Source of the DNA: Telopea speciosissima
Lineage: Eukaryota; Streptophyta; Magnoliopsida; Proteales; Proteaceae
Length of the DNA: 64,000 bases
Direction: 5' to 3'
NCBI RefSeq assembly: GCF_018873765.1
Contig: NC_057926.1
Coordinates: 682,001-746,000 of the forward strand
The notes below the pieces were generated by a model that saw nothing but the letters and a program-made list of their open reading frames with translations, had not been told where the DNA came from and made no database searches. Within the stretch, counting starts at the first letter, position 1. The number at the start of each line of letters is the position of its first letter. A program made the translations under genes and the position numbers. Below are positions 1-12,310 of the stretch, one piece after another.

Positions 1-1857
1 GGTTTTTCTAAGTGTTGAAAGTTCCCTATGGAGATGGTCCTACCAAATATCTAGGCTACCCTCTGAGTTTGGTGTTTCAAAAGATGAGATTTTCAAAGAC
101 ATAAGCTCCAAGACTTGTAGAAGAATCCAAGTATAGAAAAATCAATTATTATCTCTAGCCAGCAAGGAGGTTCCCATTAAGTCAGTGGCATGTTCTATGT
201 CTAGCTATGCGGCATCCCATTTTTTACTTCCAACCTCACACCATGAGACCATCAGGAAGGCCATTGCAAATTTCTATTGGGGACAACAAGGAGAGGAGAA
301 GAGAATGCATTGGATATCTTGAACTCGGTTAAGCCGCTCCAAGGGAAAAGGGGGGCTAGGGTTTTGGGATCCCACCTTCAAAATATAGCCCTTCTCTCAA
401 AGGTTGCATGGCGGTTATGGGAGAACAATGACTCACTCTGGCCCATTTCATGAAGGCAATCTATTATCCAAATTTGGAGTTTCTTGATGCAAAGATTGGC
501 AATAAGCCATCTTGGGCTTGGCATAGTGTAATTGAAGGGAGAAAGGTCTTAAAAAGTGGCTTGTTCTGGCAGATTGGGGGGGGGGGGGCTTAATGTTGAT
601 GTTTGGAATGATTGCTAGGTTCCTTCACTTCCAACTTTTAAGCTCCAAGGCACTAAACTGGTTCTCTGCGGAATTGAGAAAATAGCTGACCCTATTGATG
701 ATACTAATCGAACTTGGTGTTTGGACCTCCTTAATCAATACTTCTCGAGAGCAGATAGAGAAGCAGTCCTAAAGATCAATCTGAGCTTAATTCGTAGGGA
801 GGATCCTCTGGGGTGGGGAGGAGCTCGATGGCCTGTTCTCCATCAAGACTGCCTACCACCTGCTTGCAAACCAAAGAGACTATCGGGCCACTCTTTCAGC
901 CACTTCTTCTATACGGCATAGCTGGGAGGATATCCATTCATCGATTTGGAAGCATATTTGGCAATTGCAAAGTCCCCCAAAAAAATTAAAACTTTTAGTT
1001 GGAAGGTTTGCGCCCAAGGTGTGGTTACTGGAGAAAAACTTCTTAAGCGCAACTTGCCATTTGATCTCGGTTGCAAATGGTGTGGACACTTGGTGGAGAC
1101 AAGAGATCACATTCTACTGGGCTACCCTTAAGCTGCTTGGTTTGGTAGTGACTTATCTTTCATCATCCCTGCCAATACCACTCCTAGCTTATCCCATCTT
1201 CTACAAATTTGGAACCAGTACAACTTCCCAAGAAAGAAGGTTGCAGCTGAGGTGTTGAGTCTCTTCTTTTTTATGTGCTAGCATTTCTGGCTTGCCAGGA
1301 ATGACAAGGTGTTTAGTTGAAGGGAAAGCACTCCTATGGAAGTGTTTACTAGAGCTCAAGTAGCCTTTCTCAAATTCAAAGAGATCCAATTTGATTCCTC
1401 ATTTGACAGTTAAAGCACTGATCCACCTCAACGATGGAGCCCTCCCTCTACTGGCCGATGGAAAGTGAATTGTGATGCTGCATTGCCTCTTAACACAAGT
1501 TCTGGAGGTATCAGAGTTATTATTTGTGACGACCATGGGAGCCCATCTTCAGCCCTATCCAAGCCATTTGCTTTCTCTAGTGCGCTCATGGGAGAGGCAA
1601 TTGCCATTAGAAATGGACTACAACTAGCTTTGGACGCGGGCCATGGTCAGATTTCGGTCAAGTTTGACTATTTAAACATAATCTCCATGCTTCATGGTTT
1701 TCTTGATCCCCCTCCCTTGGAGATTGTAGGAATTGTGGAGGACATCTTCTCTTTGGCATCGAGGTTTCCAGAATGTTAGTTTTCCTGTATCTCTAGAGAT
1801 GCAAACTTTATTGCTCATTCTTTAGCAAGGAAGGCCTTATCTCTGACAAGTAAGAAA
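1..1857 (+). pseudogene. LINE ORF2 relic (RT end, zf-RVT, RNase H)
   Basis: Broken ORF2 of the LINE. The first 500 bases match the RT C-terminal region (YLGYPLSL-like segment, then a VTWRLW-like block around 400). Positions 919-1130 give the zinc-binding segment, with PPKKIKTFSWKVC, GCKWCG and TRDHILL readable only by changing frame. The RNase H domain starts near 1465 with KVNCDAALPL, includes GEAIAIRNGLQLAL, and continues past a TAG near 1777 to FIAHSLARKALS near 1845. A G-run near 582-592 coincides with loss of frame. No functional product is expected. Confidence 0.8.
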
Positions 1858-1966
1858 ATGTGGCCTATTTCGAATCCTTGGCTTCTTGATCTTTGTAATC
1901 AGGATGGCTTGAGCTCCTCTTGTCCTGTTGATCAATAAATTGAATTTTTACCAAAAAAGAAAAAAG
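1..1966 (+). mobile_element. L1-type LINE, 3' portion
   Basis: This is the 3' part of a plant L1-type non-LTR retrotransposon, cut by the window edge. Translated pieces in several frames give the C-terminal reverse transcriptase region, a zinc-binding zf-RVT segment and an RNase H domain. The element ends in an A-rich tail after an AATAAA-like stretch and TTTTTACCAAAAAAG, a tail form seen again in other LINEs of this window. Multiple frameshifts and stops show it is dead. The 5' target duplication lies outside the window. Confidence 0.85.
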
Positions 1967-2345
1967 AAAATATAGGCAAGGTGATTAGAAATATGATAAA
2001 ATGCTAGGGAGGTCTGAGTAATTTAATCACTTAAAATAGGAAAGTATAATTGTTATGAACTCAAGGGTGCAGACTGTAATTAAGATAATACAAGGAAATT
2101 TTTGAGTATTTCTTTTTTTCACCGTATATAATTGGTTGTTAGGTCAACCCCAAACCAAATTGTTAAGAAAGTTTTCCTGTTTCGGTTAGTTTTGAGTTTA
2201 GTCTGGTTTTTTTATCAGCTATTTGTTATTTGTTAGTAATCAGACTACTATTAGATTTGGTCCAATCTGATTTTGGGTTTACATGTATATATATAAGAAA
2301 ATTATTAGGAAAAATCTTGTTGATGAACCAAATTATTATCGAACT
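1967..2345. other. AT-rich spacer without gene
   Basis: AT-rich sequence between the LINE tail and an LTR-like block. I see no coding pattern, RNA gene or clear repeat. Confidence 0.5.
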
Positions 2346-2591
2346 GTAAGATGATGAAGGTCGGGTCAGCCCGAGAGCTAGTCCAGAACAATAACTCCAC
2401 TTAGGTCGGCCCATAAGGTCGGACTTCAGCTCATCTTATTCCACATGTCATGCCAAATGGACCTCGCTGTTACCAAATACGCAGCTTCCGTAGCCAAGTC
2501 ATTCGATCGGCACCTCAATAGCAAATAAGTTAACCAACAATTAACCTATCTGGTTAAGGTCATGCTTTCCGCATGACCCCTTGGTAAATAA
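2346..2591 (+). repeat. Possible left part of an older LTR split by the Tat element
   Basis: The sequence from about 2346 (starting TGTAAGATGATG, rich in GGTCGG/CGGCCC blocks) looks like the 5' part of a gypsy-type LTR. With 13367-13659 it could form one older LTR of about 540 bp into which the Tat element inserted at GTATC. I could not confirm a target duplication for this older LTR, so its boundaries are approximate. Confidence 0.35.
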
Positions 2592-2596
2592 GTATC

Positions 2597-3219
2597 TAAT
2601 ATGTCAAGAAATGTCAACCAATAAGAAACTGACATGTTTACTGTGGATGAGCTGAGGTTGCGTAGGGCAAGCACGAGCGGACCTGGTCCATAAAGAGCGA
2701 GGCCTGGGTGCACACCAGACCTCAAAGTCCACACGTGCAGGGCCAGACCTTGTCGTAGTAACAAAGGGTCGCCAGTCAAACCCCCTCCTATGAGGGTGAC
2801 CTGACCAAGAACCTGGACCACCCGGTAGGAGGAAGGAAGTGACCTTGTCAGGATGACCCGAACACCACACTCCACTAAAAGGAACATGCTACGAATCACT
2901 GTGGCCCGAGATTATCGCCCATATGGCACCTAATAAGGCGTAAGGGGATCAAGGGATCAACACTATCCCTAAGATCACTCCTAAAATCTCTCACTCCGAG
3001 CCTAGGACTCTACTTTCCTATTAGGGCACGATTCTGCCCACCATCACATATAAATAACAAGGTAAATTCGTTCCACGATCATCTAATTTCAATTATCATT
3101 ATCTGTTGCTAAGAGTTCTAACTTAAGCATTGGAGTGGAGACACCGGCGTAGCCCGACCCTCTCTTGCTAATTCGGTATTATAGGAACAGGTCACTCTGG
3201 CACAGTTCTTGATACAACA
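2597..3219 (+). repeat. 5' LTR of Tat element
   Basis: 623-bp LTR. It pairs with 12742-13361 along its full length and ends in CAACA. Its first dinucleotide is TA where the other LTR has TG, a G-to-A change. A TATAAATAA motif near 3050 is the likely promoter TATA box. Confidence 0.92.
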
Positions 3220-3220
3220 G

Positions 3221-3240
3221 ATTGGCGCCGTCTGTGGGAA
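3221..3240 (+). promoter_or_regulatory. Primer-binding site of Tat element
   Basis: ATTGGCGCCGTCTGTGGGAA begins one base after the 5' LTR. This form is common in Tat-type plant elements, usually attributed to a tRNA-Asp-like primer; that attribution is recalled, not tested here. Confidence 0.75.
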
Positions 3241-3285
3241 TGACGATTGCAAGCCTTCCAAAGCTCTACAAGCCAATCGAAATCG

Positions 3286-5135
3286 ATGGCCGGTGAACAG
3301 AATGTTGTTTCCACCAATCCTGAGGTTCCCCAGCCTGTAGAGAATCCAGTAGCCCGTCGGACAACAAAGAGTACTCGCGGCGGAGGACAGGCAAGGAAGC
3401 AAACTGCACGCCAGGTAGCATTAGTAGTGATTGGATCTTGGCCACAGGCTGCAGCAATGGCAGCAACTGGGTCCCAGCCATCGACAGTGACAGCGACGGG
3501 GACGGCAAGGCCCCGACCGTCACTCACGATGGCAGCTGGTCCAAGCGTAGTCCTAGAGGGCATTCAGACCACCCAGGGTGTGGGATCTCTTCCACCCCCA
3601 CCTCCACTGCCGGAGGGGTTTATCCCGATAAACATGAACCCAGATGAGCCGGCCACAGTGGGCCAGATCCATGACCTCCAACAGCAAGTACTCCAGTAGA
3701 ACCCCTTCTTCAGGGACATTGTCCGGGAACTGCAGGCAGTGAGGGCGGTCAACGCTGCACTAGGTGTGGCACGTGCATTGCCCCTGCCATCGGTCCTCCC
3801 GACGACTATACGAGGAGAAGAAAGAACCCCAAGGAAGGGAGAAGTGCATGGAACTAGAAGCCAAGTTGGGTCCTCCCATCCCTCTCGAAGGAACATTCCC
3901 CCTCCAGGGATTGTTCGCACCAGAGACCTGCCTACTCGGGTCGTCCCCTCTCACGTGTTAGAGCCATCAGTCTCAACACCCCGGGAGACCCATGGCAGGA
4001 CGGAGCAAACCCGAACTAAGAACTCAAACTTGTGCACCCCACACGCCAGTCTCCAAAGGTCAGTCAGACAAGAGAACCTGCAAGAGGTAAATGGGCGTAA
4101 TGGACGGGTCGAGCCAATAGCAAACTAGGTCGTGGAAAGCGAGCTTGATTGTAAGCTCAGGGAGATCAATAGCAAGTTGGAGGCCTTGAAAAAGGGAGGA
4201 GCCCTAGAAGAAAATTTCAGGCCTGGCCAACATCCATTCATGACCGAGATCATGAGGGCCAAGCTTCCCTGGGGTTTCAAACTCCCTTCCTTTGAAGCTT
4301 ATGATGGGAAGACCGACCCTAATGACCATATCAGCTACTTTAATGCGATGATGATGGTATACGATGGATCTGACATTGTGTCATGTCGCTCTTTCCCGAC
4401 CTCCCTGAAGGGACCAACAGTGCTCTGGTTTGCCAAGCTAAAGCCCAACTCCATAAGAAGTTTCACAGAGCTGGCCAGAGCCTTCGTGAGTCAGTGCCAA
4501 AGCAGCGTCAAACAAAAAAAGATAGCTGCGAACTTGTTGGTAGTGGGACAGCGACCTGATGAGTCCATTCGAGACTATATCACTCGCTTTAATGGAGAAG
4601 CCCTAGAGATCAAAGACCTAGATGATGGCATGTCTTTTAATGCCCTGCACAATAGGGTAACCAACCATGTCTAGTGAAGTTACTCGCCCTCGAGCCGGTC
4701 TCTACCATGGCACAGCTGCTTGACCAGTGCTATCAATATGCCAACATGTTTGACATCATGAAGGCGCAAAGAACAGTCGACCCCAAAGTGGCAGAGAAGA
4801 AGGGGACGAGTGAAAAGGAAGAAAAGAAAGATACCAAGAAGCCAAGGTCGGATCGGTACTCAGATCGAGACCAGAGCCCGTACTACACGCCCTTGAATAC
4901 TACCAGAACTAAGATCCTGATGGAGGTCTACGATCGGGGCCTGTTGCAATGGTCCAAACCGATGTTCTCAAAACCCGAAGAAAGAAACAAGAAGAAATAT
5001 TACAAGTTCCATCGGGATGTTGGTCATGACATTGAAGACTGCCAACAATTGAAGAGAGAGATTGAGGATGTGATCCTAAAGGGGTGCCTCCAGCGATATG
5101 TCAAGGAGGATAGAAAAGATAATCCTTTGGGCTAA
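3286..5135 (+). pseudogene. Tat-type gag relic
   Basis: Gag polyprotein remnant starting at an ATG at 3286 (MAGEQNVVST). The first part is Pro/Ala rich and stops at 3697-3699. The capsid-type domain at 4132-4674 contains KLPSFEAYDGKTDPNDHI and a GPTVLWFAKLKPNSI block typical of Tat gags. The next frame (4674-5135) carries a Lys/Glu-rich stretch and then KFHRDVGHDIEDCQQLK, the residual zinc-finger-like motif of this lineage. At least one frameshift (near 4674) and several stops break it. It would normally form the virus-like particle of the element. Confidence 0.82.
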
Positions 5136-5359
5136 GATGACGCAGAGGCCGACCCTAAGAGGGACGATTGACCCCAAGGAAGGGATGAGCGAGATCATCG
5201 ATCGATGAGATGAGCGAGATCATCGATCGATGAGATGACCGGAGTGACAACCGAGGAATGGGCACCATGGCCAATACTTCCAACACCCCAGCTATCCTCA
5301 CCATTCTGAGAGGCCCAAGTTAGGAATCGTCTAGGAAGACAAAGTCCAAAGCATAGTTC

Positions 5360-8300
5360 GTGGTAGTAGCAGAAGTACCTGAAAAAAGAGTGCGAACCGA
5401 GCCAACAATCACTTTCTCAGACGAGGATCTCGAACGGTTAAGCTGGCCACATGACGATGTTGTAGTGGTTCAGGCAGTTATAGCCAACAGACCGGTGCAC
5501 AGGATATTGGTGGACACCAGAGCTTCTGTAGACATGCTATCATACGACGCCTATCTACAGTTCGGGTTCAAGCCAGGTATGTTGAAGCCCGAGATCGCAC
5601 CCTTGTACAGGTTCTCAGGAGCACCCACCCCGATCGAGGGGTCGGTAGAACTACTAATGATGATGGGGACAACGCTATGTCAAAAAATCATGAAGGTCAA
5701 CTTTGTGGTAGTTTGGGTTGTAACTGCTTACAATGTCATACTGGGGAGGCCTAGCTTGAACGAGTTGGGGGCCATGGTCTCCACCAAACATCTAAAGGTC
5801 AAATTCTCTACCCCAAGTGGCATAAGAGAATGCTGGACCAAGCAAAGGAAGGTGCGAGAATGCCATGCTGCCTTCTTAAAGTAGATAAAAGGCTACTGTA
5901 GGGGAACAACCTTCACGATTGAAGTTAGCGACAACCGTGAAGGGGACTAGCGCTATCAGCGGGGTGAACTGGTCGAGGAACTCGTCGAGATTCCAATCGA
6001 TGATAAGGACCCCACAAAGACTGTCAAAATCAGGGCCTTGTTAAAAGAGGAAGAAGCGAGCGAGTTTGGGTCTTTCCTTTGAGAGAATACCTACGTATTC
6101 GCCTGGACGATTGTCGACATGCCAGGCATTCCATGCCATATAGCAGAGCACACCCTGCACGTGGACCCAGATAGAAAGTCGATCCAACAAAAAAGAAGGA
6201 GCTTCACCCCAGAGTGACAGGCTATGATGAAAGAAGAAATAAGGAAGCTGAGAGCATCAGGCTTCATCTGAGAAGAGCAGTTCCCTACCTGGATAGCCAA
6301 TGTGGTGCTGGTACCGAAGCCGAATGGAAAATGAAGGATGTGTGTAGATTACACCGACCTCAACAAAACTTGCCCCAAAGATGAGTATCCTCTCCCCAGG
6401 ATAGACCTCCTAATAGATGCGATGGCAGGACATGAAAGGCTGAGTTTCATGGATGCGTACTCAGGATATAATCAAATCTTGATGAAAGAAGGGGACGAGA
6501 AGTACACAACATTCCGATTAGACCAGGAGAATTTTTGCTATCGGATTATGCCCTTTGGCTTAAAGAATGTAGGGGCAACCTATCAGAGGATGGTCAATCG
6601 AATGTTCAAAGCCCAGATTAGCTGAAATATGGAGGTATATGTGGACGACATACTTGTGAAGAGTGTATGGGCCAAGGACCACCTAGTCGACCTCGAGGAA
6701 GTATTTCAAGTGCTGCATGCCCACTAAATGAAGCTGAACCCCTCAAAATGCACCTTTGGAGTAAGTTCAGGTATATTCCTTGGGTACATGGTATCCCAAT
6801 GGGGGATCGAGGCCAACCCCGCCAAGATACGAGCTATACAGGAGATGAGCCCACTAAGAACAGTCCGTGAAGTGCAAAGGCTAAATGGAAGAATAGCGGC
6901 CTTAGCCAGATTCGTGTCGCGATCTTCAGATAAGTGTTTACCCTTCTTCAAGACTCTAAAAAACCTGAGGGAGGTTAAAGACTTCACCTGGACTGATGAT
7001 TGTCAGAGGGCGTTTGAAGATTTGAAGGAATACTTGGCTAACCCACCTTTGTTGGCACGTCCTAACCCAAAAGGGGAGCTGATGATTTACCTAGCAACGT
7101 CGCCCATAGCGGTGAGCATGACCTTGGTAAAGGAAGAGAACGGGTCACAAAAATTAGTCTACTATGTTAGCCATGTCCTACTGGAAGCAAAAAGCCACTA
7201 CCCAAAGATCGAGAAGCTCGCGTTCACATTGGTCAAAGCAGCAAGAAAGCTAAGGCCCTACTTCCAAGCCTACCCCATCTCAGTAATGACAGACCAGCCC
7301 TTGAAAAAGGTATTGCACAAACTGGACGTATCAAGGAGACTTATACCCTAGGAAGTAGAACTGAGCGAGTACCAGATCGAGTACAAGCCCCGGACAGCCA
7401 TAAAGGGCTAGGCCCTAGCTGATTTCATGGTCGAGTGCGCGTAGGGAGAGACCAAGCATGACCCTATAGAACGAGCTGATGAAGAAGTCAAGTCTAAACC
7501 GTCGTGGACTATGTTCATGGATGGCTCAAGTAACCTAGGGGCAGCGGAGCAGGCTTTATACTAACGAGCCCAGAAGGCTTTAAAATACAGTTCACGCTGC
7601 GTTTTGGATTTCTAGCATCCAATAACGAGAACAAGGACGAAGCACTGATAGCAGGGCTAAAAATAGCCAAGACCATCTAGGTCAGGGGACTGGTGGTAAA
7701 AAATGACTCTTAGCTGGTCGTGAACTAGATGAGCAGTGATTACGAGGCGAAAGACGATCGGATGGCGGCCTACCTAGCCAAAGCAAAGGAGTTGGTAAGT
7801 GCGTTCGAGACATTCAAGATGCATAGAGTACCGAGGGATGAGAATGCCATAACTGACGTGCTCTTATGCCTCTCGAATGAGGAGTTAGCACAATTGGACG
7901 GGTCGGTATATATTGAAAACTTGCTTGAGGCATCCCATCAAGCGAAAGAGGTCACACCGATTGAGATAGAACCGAGCTGGATGGGTCCAATCGTCGCCTA
8001 CCTGAGGGACGACAGCTTATTCGAAGATAAGGTCAAAGCGCAAAAGATACGAGGACAAGTGGCGAGATATACCTTGATCGAAGGGGAATTATATAAGAGG
8101 TCGGTGTCATCCTTGTTGCTCAAATGTTTAACACCTAGTCGGGCCCAGTACACTCTAGCGAAAGTACACAGAGGAATATGTGGCCGTCACATGGGAGGTC
8201 ACAATCTAGCCTACAAGGTACTCCGATTGGGCTTCTATTGGCCAAATATGCAGAAGGACGCGATCCAGTACATGAAGACGTGCGAACAATGCCAGAAGTT

Positions 8301-9210
8301 TGTGCCCATACCTCATCAATCGGCCACCAAGCTGACCTCAGTACTCAGCCCCATCCCATTCGCCATATGGGGAATGGACATACTAGGCAACTTCACCCCG
8401 GCCTCTGGAGGAAGAAAATACCTAATTGTCACGATAGATTACTTCACCAAATGGGTAGAAGCAGAACCTCTCGCAAAGATCACACAACAATAAATGGAGA
8501 AATTCTCCAGAGACAAAGTAATCTATCGGTTCGGATTGCCTAAGATATTGGTAACGGACAATGGGCTTCAGTTCAACAACCCAAAATTCAAGGATTCTGC
8601 ACATGCTACCACATAGACCTAAGGACGGTATCGGTATCGTACCCATAGGAAAATGGTTAGGTAGAGGTCACAAATCGGACACTGTTGGCAGGAATAAAAA
8701 GAAGGTTGATTGAAGCAAAACCAAAATGGGTGGACGAACTGCTGAGTGTCTTATGGTCGTATCGAACTACTGTTTGAACGCCAATGGGGGGAGAGCCCAT
8801 TTCAGTTAACATATGGAATAGAGGCCGTAGCGCCGATCGAGATACTAGCAGAGTCGTTGAGAAACCTCAACTTCAATGAGAGAACATATTAGGATGGGTT
8901 GAGAGCGAACCTAGATTTTTTGGATGAGGTGAGGGAAGACGCCTTGATGAGAAACATAGCTTACCAACAAAGGACGGCTCGCTTCTACAACTCAATGGTA
9001 AAAGAAAGGGTGTTCAGAGCTGGAGACTTGGTGTTAAGGAAAACCAGCGCTTCACAACCTCAAAGTCAAGGAAAGCTGGATGCAAATTGGGAAGGTCCAT
9101 ATGTTGTCTCCAAGTAAATAAGGGCAGGCACATATCGCTTGAAGACCCCAGGGGATAACAAAATACCCCGACCTTGGAACTCAGAGAATTTGAGAAAATT
9201 TTTTCAATAA
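5360..9210 (+). pseudogene. Tat-type pol relic (PR, RT, RNase H, aRNase H, IN)
   Basis: Polyprotein relic in the usual gypsy order. Protease: the catalytic motif near 5512 reads DTRAS instead of DTGAS, so it should be inactive. RT: VDYTDLNKTCPKDEYPLP at 6344, PFGLKNVGATYQ at 6551 and YVDDILVKS near 6637, with a TGA just before YVDD. RNase H: FTWTDDCQRAF to the LRPYFQAYPI block near 7270. A second RNase H starts near 7510 (TMFMDGSS), typical of Tat. Integrase: the H/C zinc motif (HMGGHN, CEQCQKF) near 8190-8300, then GMDILGNFTPAS, TIDYFTKW and VTDNGLQF, ending near 9207 with NSENLRKFFQ. Many stops fit CGA-to-TGA, CAG-to-TAG or TGG-to-TAG changes. Confidence 0.85.
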
Positions 9211-9291
9211 AGTTATTGTGAGAACGACTTCATTCAATGAGAGATCATGGTTCGAGTTAAAACTCCATTCAAAGTTCAAATTTACGCTAAA

Positions 9292-9640
9292 GATCGACCC
9301 CAGAGGTCGGCCTCTGCGGTCGGCACGAAAGACCAACCCCAGTGGTTGGCATAAAAGACCGACCTCTGTGGTCGGCACGAAAGACCAACTCCAATAGTTG
9401 GCACCAAAGACCTACTCTAGTGGTTGGCACAAAAGATCGACCTCTGTGGTCGGCACGAAAGACCAACTCCAATAGCTGGCACCAAAGACCAACTCTAATG
9501 GTTGGCACAAAAGATCGACCCTATGGTCGGCACGAAAGACCAACCCTAATAGTCGGCACGAAAGACCAACTCCAGTAGTTGGCACCAAAGACCAACTCTA
9601 GTAGTCGACACTAAAGAGCGACCTCAAAGGTTGGTACGAA
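9292..9640. repeat. 26-bp tandem array of hairpin units
   Basis: About 13 tandem units of roughly 26 bp, for example GACCAACTCCAATAGTTGG followed by CACCAAA. Each unit is itself a small inverted repeat (CCAAC...GTTGG or CCGAC...GTCGG), and paired changes keep the arms complementary in several units. The array lies between the end of pol (9210, plus strand) and the end of the antisense gene (9896, minus strand), so it separates two convergent coding units. Confidence 0.85.
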
Positions 9641-9895
9641 GACCCCCAGCAAACTACCTGACCTCTATGGTTGGAAAGAAAATTCTTATAAGTGCAGCCC
9701 GACCCCCGCATGACCAAAGAAAGAACGACCCACAAATTTGCCAAAGTCAAAAGGAAATAGTACTTGCGACACCAAACCTCGGAGCAAAGGATTTTTCATT
9801 AATGGAGTCCAAATATTTACATAAAAAAAAAAAAAAAAAGAGAGAGAGAAGAAAAGGAAGAAAAAAGGCAGTACATCAAAAAAAGAAAAAATACA

Positions 9896-12210
9896 TCATG
9901 GGTCAGCTGGGGGATCTGGAGGAGCGAGCTCATCAGGAGACTTGGCTGGAGGAGCGAGCTCATCAGGAGACTTGGCTGGAGGAGAGAGCTCATCAGGAGA
10001 CTTGGGTGGAGGAGCGACATAGTACTTAAACTTTTCAAAATTAAAGCCCGAGCTCTCGCCAAGGATGTAGCCGACCATGTCACCCACGCCAAAGTCGTAG
10101 GCCTCCTTGGTCTTCAATGCTAGAAGCTCATACAGTTCAACTAATTTTTTGAACTCCTCCACGGCGTCATCCCTGATCTGGGCTTCCCTGGCCTTCTCCT
10201 GGGCCAGCTCCTCCTCTAGGGCCTTGATTCGCCTGGCCTCACCCTCTATAACGTCCTTCCTGTCGGTCAAGGTCTTGAGTGTTCCCTCATAATCCTTGAC
10301 CTTGACCTCCAGGTCGGAGTTATCCTTCATCAGATTTAGCCTGTGCGCATCCCCCTCCGGGCGAGCCCGCCTCTCCCGATGATAGAGATTGTGGTAGCAC
10401 TCCAATTGGTAGAGGACTTCACTGGCCTTGGCCACCAGCTATAAAACAGAAAGCAATTTTAGACACTAGAGAGGCAACAAAATGGAAAATGCAAGTCAGA
10501 AGGTCGCGAAATACTTACGATCGCCACATCTAGAGCGAACGAGGAGATGAGGTCCTCGTCACGCATAGACTACACAGACTTACAGTCCTCCGGGAGCACG
10601 CTCTGGGTTACCCACTCGCGTGTGATGTCTGGGTCCTCGAGGGCGGACTCTGCCTCGAAGATCTCCCAGTGAGGCATCACGCGGGATCTCTTCCCCTTCA
10701 CCACCTCCTGGGCCCGATTGGTAAGGTATGCCTCCTCTGAGCTTTTGCCCATCGTCGGGGGCGGCCTCTTCAGCCGTTTCTCATGTTCAATCACCAGGAC
10801 CTCCTCCTCGTCTTCCTTCTCCTTACCCTTCCCCTTCTCGGTCTCCTTCCTCTTGCTGGGGTCAGGGACTGGGATTGACCCTCAGGGAGACCTTGGTCCT
10901 TGGGTTGGGGGAGGACCTTCTTCTTGTCCTTGGGGGGGGGGGGTGGGGGAAGGGGAGTTGTACCACTTGACGTGGTCTAGTCAGCCCGTGCCTTCCTGCC
11001 TCGTTTAGCGACCAACCTCCGGAGCGACTTGCGATCCACCTTGAAGTCCACTGTCAGAGAAACAAAGAGCAATCAGACACAAAAAAAAAAAATGAAGGAA
11101 GAATCAACACTGAGGACCAAAGATGCTCACTTTGGGCTGAGCTCATGCCATAGCGGACCAGCAGATCCTCGTTCCTCAGCTCACGCACGTCGAAGGCCAC
11201 ATCATTCAAGCACAAGCTGAGAGACTCTCGATCGTACTGGCTCAGCTCAGGGACGAGGTTCATGGTCCTCGGCCGAATGTTCTCCCATTCTGCTTTGAAC
11301 GGGTCCCCAGGTATCCACGTGAAGAAATAGAGGTCCTTTCACTTCTTGGCAGATTGGGGCATGTGGTTTATAAACTGCACGACCTTCAACAACTCCTTCT
11401 GACCGCATAGTGCCAAATAGACCCACTCACACGACACCCTCTTTAACATAAAAAAGTGGGCGAAAAGGGCCGAGGTCGGCTCATAGCCGAGCTGAGCCAA
11501 AAAGACGTAGAAGCCAAAGATCTGCCTCCATGAATTCGCCACCAACTGGCCCGGAGAGAGGGCGTAGTGACGAAGGGTGTTCACCACGAAAGACCGAACA
11601 GGCAGATGGAGGCCATAGGTGAAAGCGACCTCATACAGATACATTGTGCCTTGGCGCAAGATATTCGCCCTCTCCTCTGGTTTTGGGGCCCAGGCACGTA
11701 CTTCTTTGGGGAACCCGAACCGGTTCCTTAGAACGGTCAAAGACTGCTCGGTCAGGACACTCTCATAAGAGTCTACCCCCCTAACACCCTCTTCAGGGGC
11801 CTCAGTATCAGAGTCGCCCCCTCCTCCTCATCTAGGGCCTCACCACTATCATCAACCCGCTCCTCTAAAGCTTGGGCAGGGGTTGGAATACTCCCACTTA
11901 GAGGAATAGAAGAAGAACTGGCCAAATGGCCGTACTAGGCAGCAAAACGCTTAGACCCAAAAAGGACAGATTGGTCATCGTGAGTCCTCTCGGAACTCAC
12001 CTCAGGGTCAGAGCCCCTGCTCATCCCAGGAACATCACCGGAGTCCCTACTGGGCTCCGACCTGGAAGAAGATGAAGACATAGGTACCGAAAACTTACTG
12101 AGAATAGTAGGAACAAAGAAATAGGGAACAAAGCTTGTGCGCTGGGAAGTAAAGGACGATCGAACGAGGAGAGCGGCACGAGCAGAATGAACTGAACTTG
12201 CAGAAGACAT
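9896..12210 (-). pseudogene. Antisense spliced gene of the Tat element (broken)
   Basis: A gene on the strand opposite gag-pol, as known for Retand/Tat-type elements. The ATG is at 12210 (MSSASSVHSARAAL). I infer three exons: 12210-11131, 11050-10519 and 10438-9896, separated by two 80-bp introns (11130-11051, GTGAGC...CAG; 10518-10439, GTAAGT...TAG). Both junctions keep frame (SSAQ-M-DFKVDRK; DVAI-LVAKASEV). Exon 1 holds a conserved block (SPGQLVANSWRQIFGFYVF, ALFAHFFML) resembling the 'putative gypsy type transposon' family (Transposase_28, recalled). Exon 3 is a coiled-coil-like Lys/Glu stretch ending in three PPAKSPDELA repeats. Breaks: stops at 11937, 11339, near 10978 and near 10568; frameshifts near 11820 and near a 12-C run at 10932-10943. 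Function of the family is unknown. Confidence 0.78.
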
Positions 12211-12310
12211 CAACGAAGCATAGGCAAGGAGAAGAACAAAGCAGCAAGAGGAAGATGAAAACCAGAAAACTCAAGGCAGCAATAGAGAAGAAAGAGGAAC
12301 AGGGATTCCA

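Noticed and set aside
9342..9578. Open frames on both strands across the 26-bp tandem array
   Set aside because: They arise because the repeat unit has no stops in those frames; the translated repeats follow the DNA period and lack any coding context.
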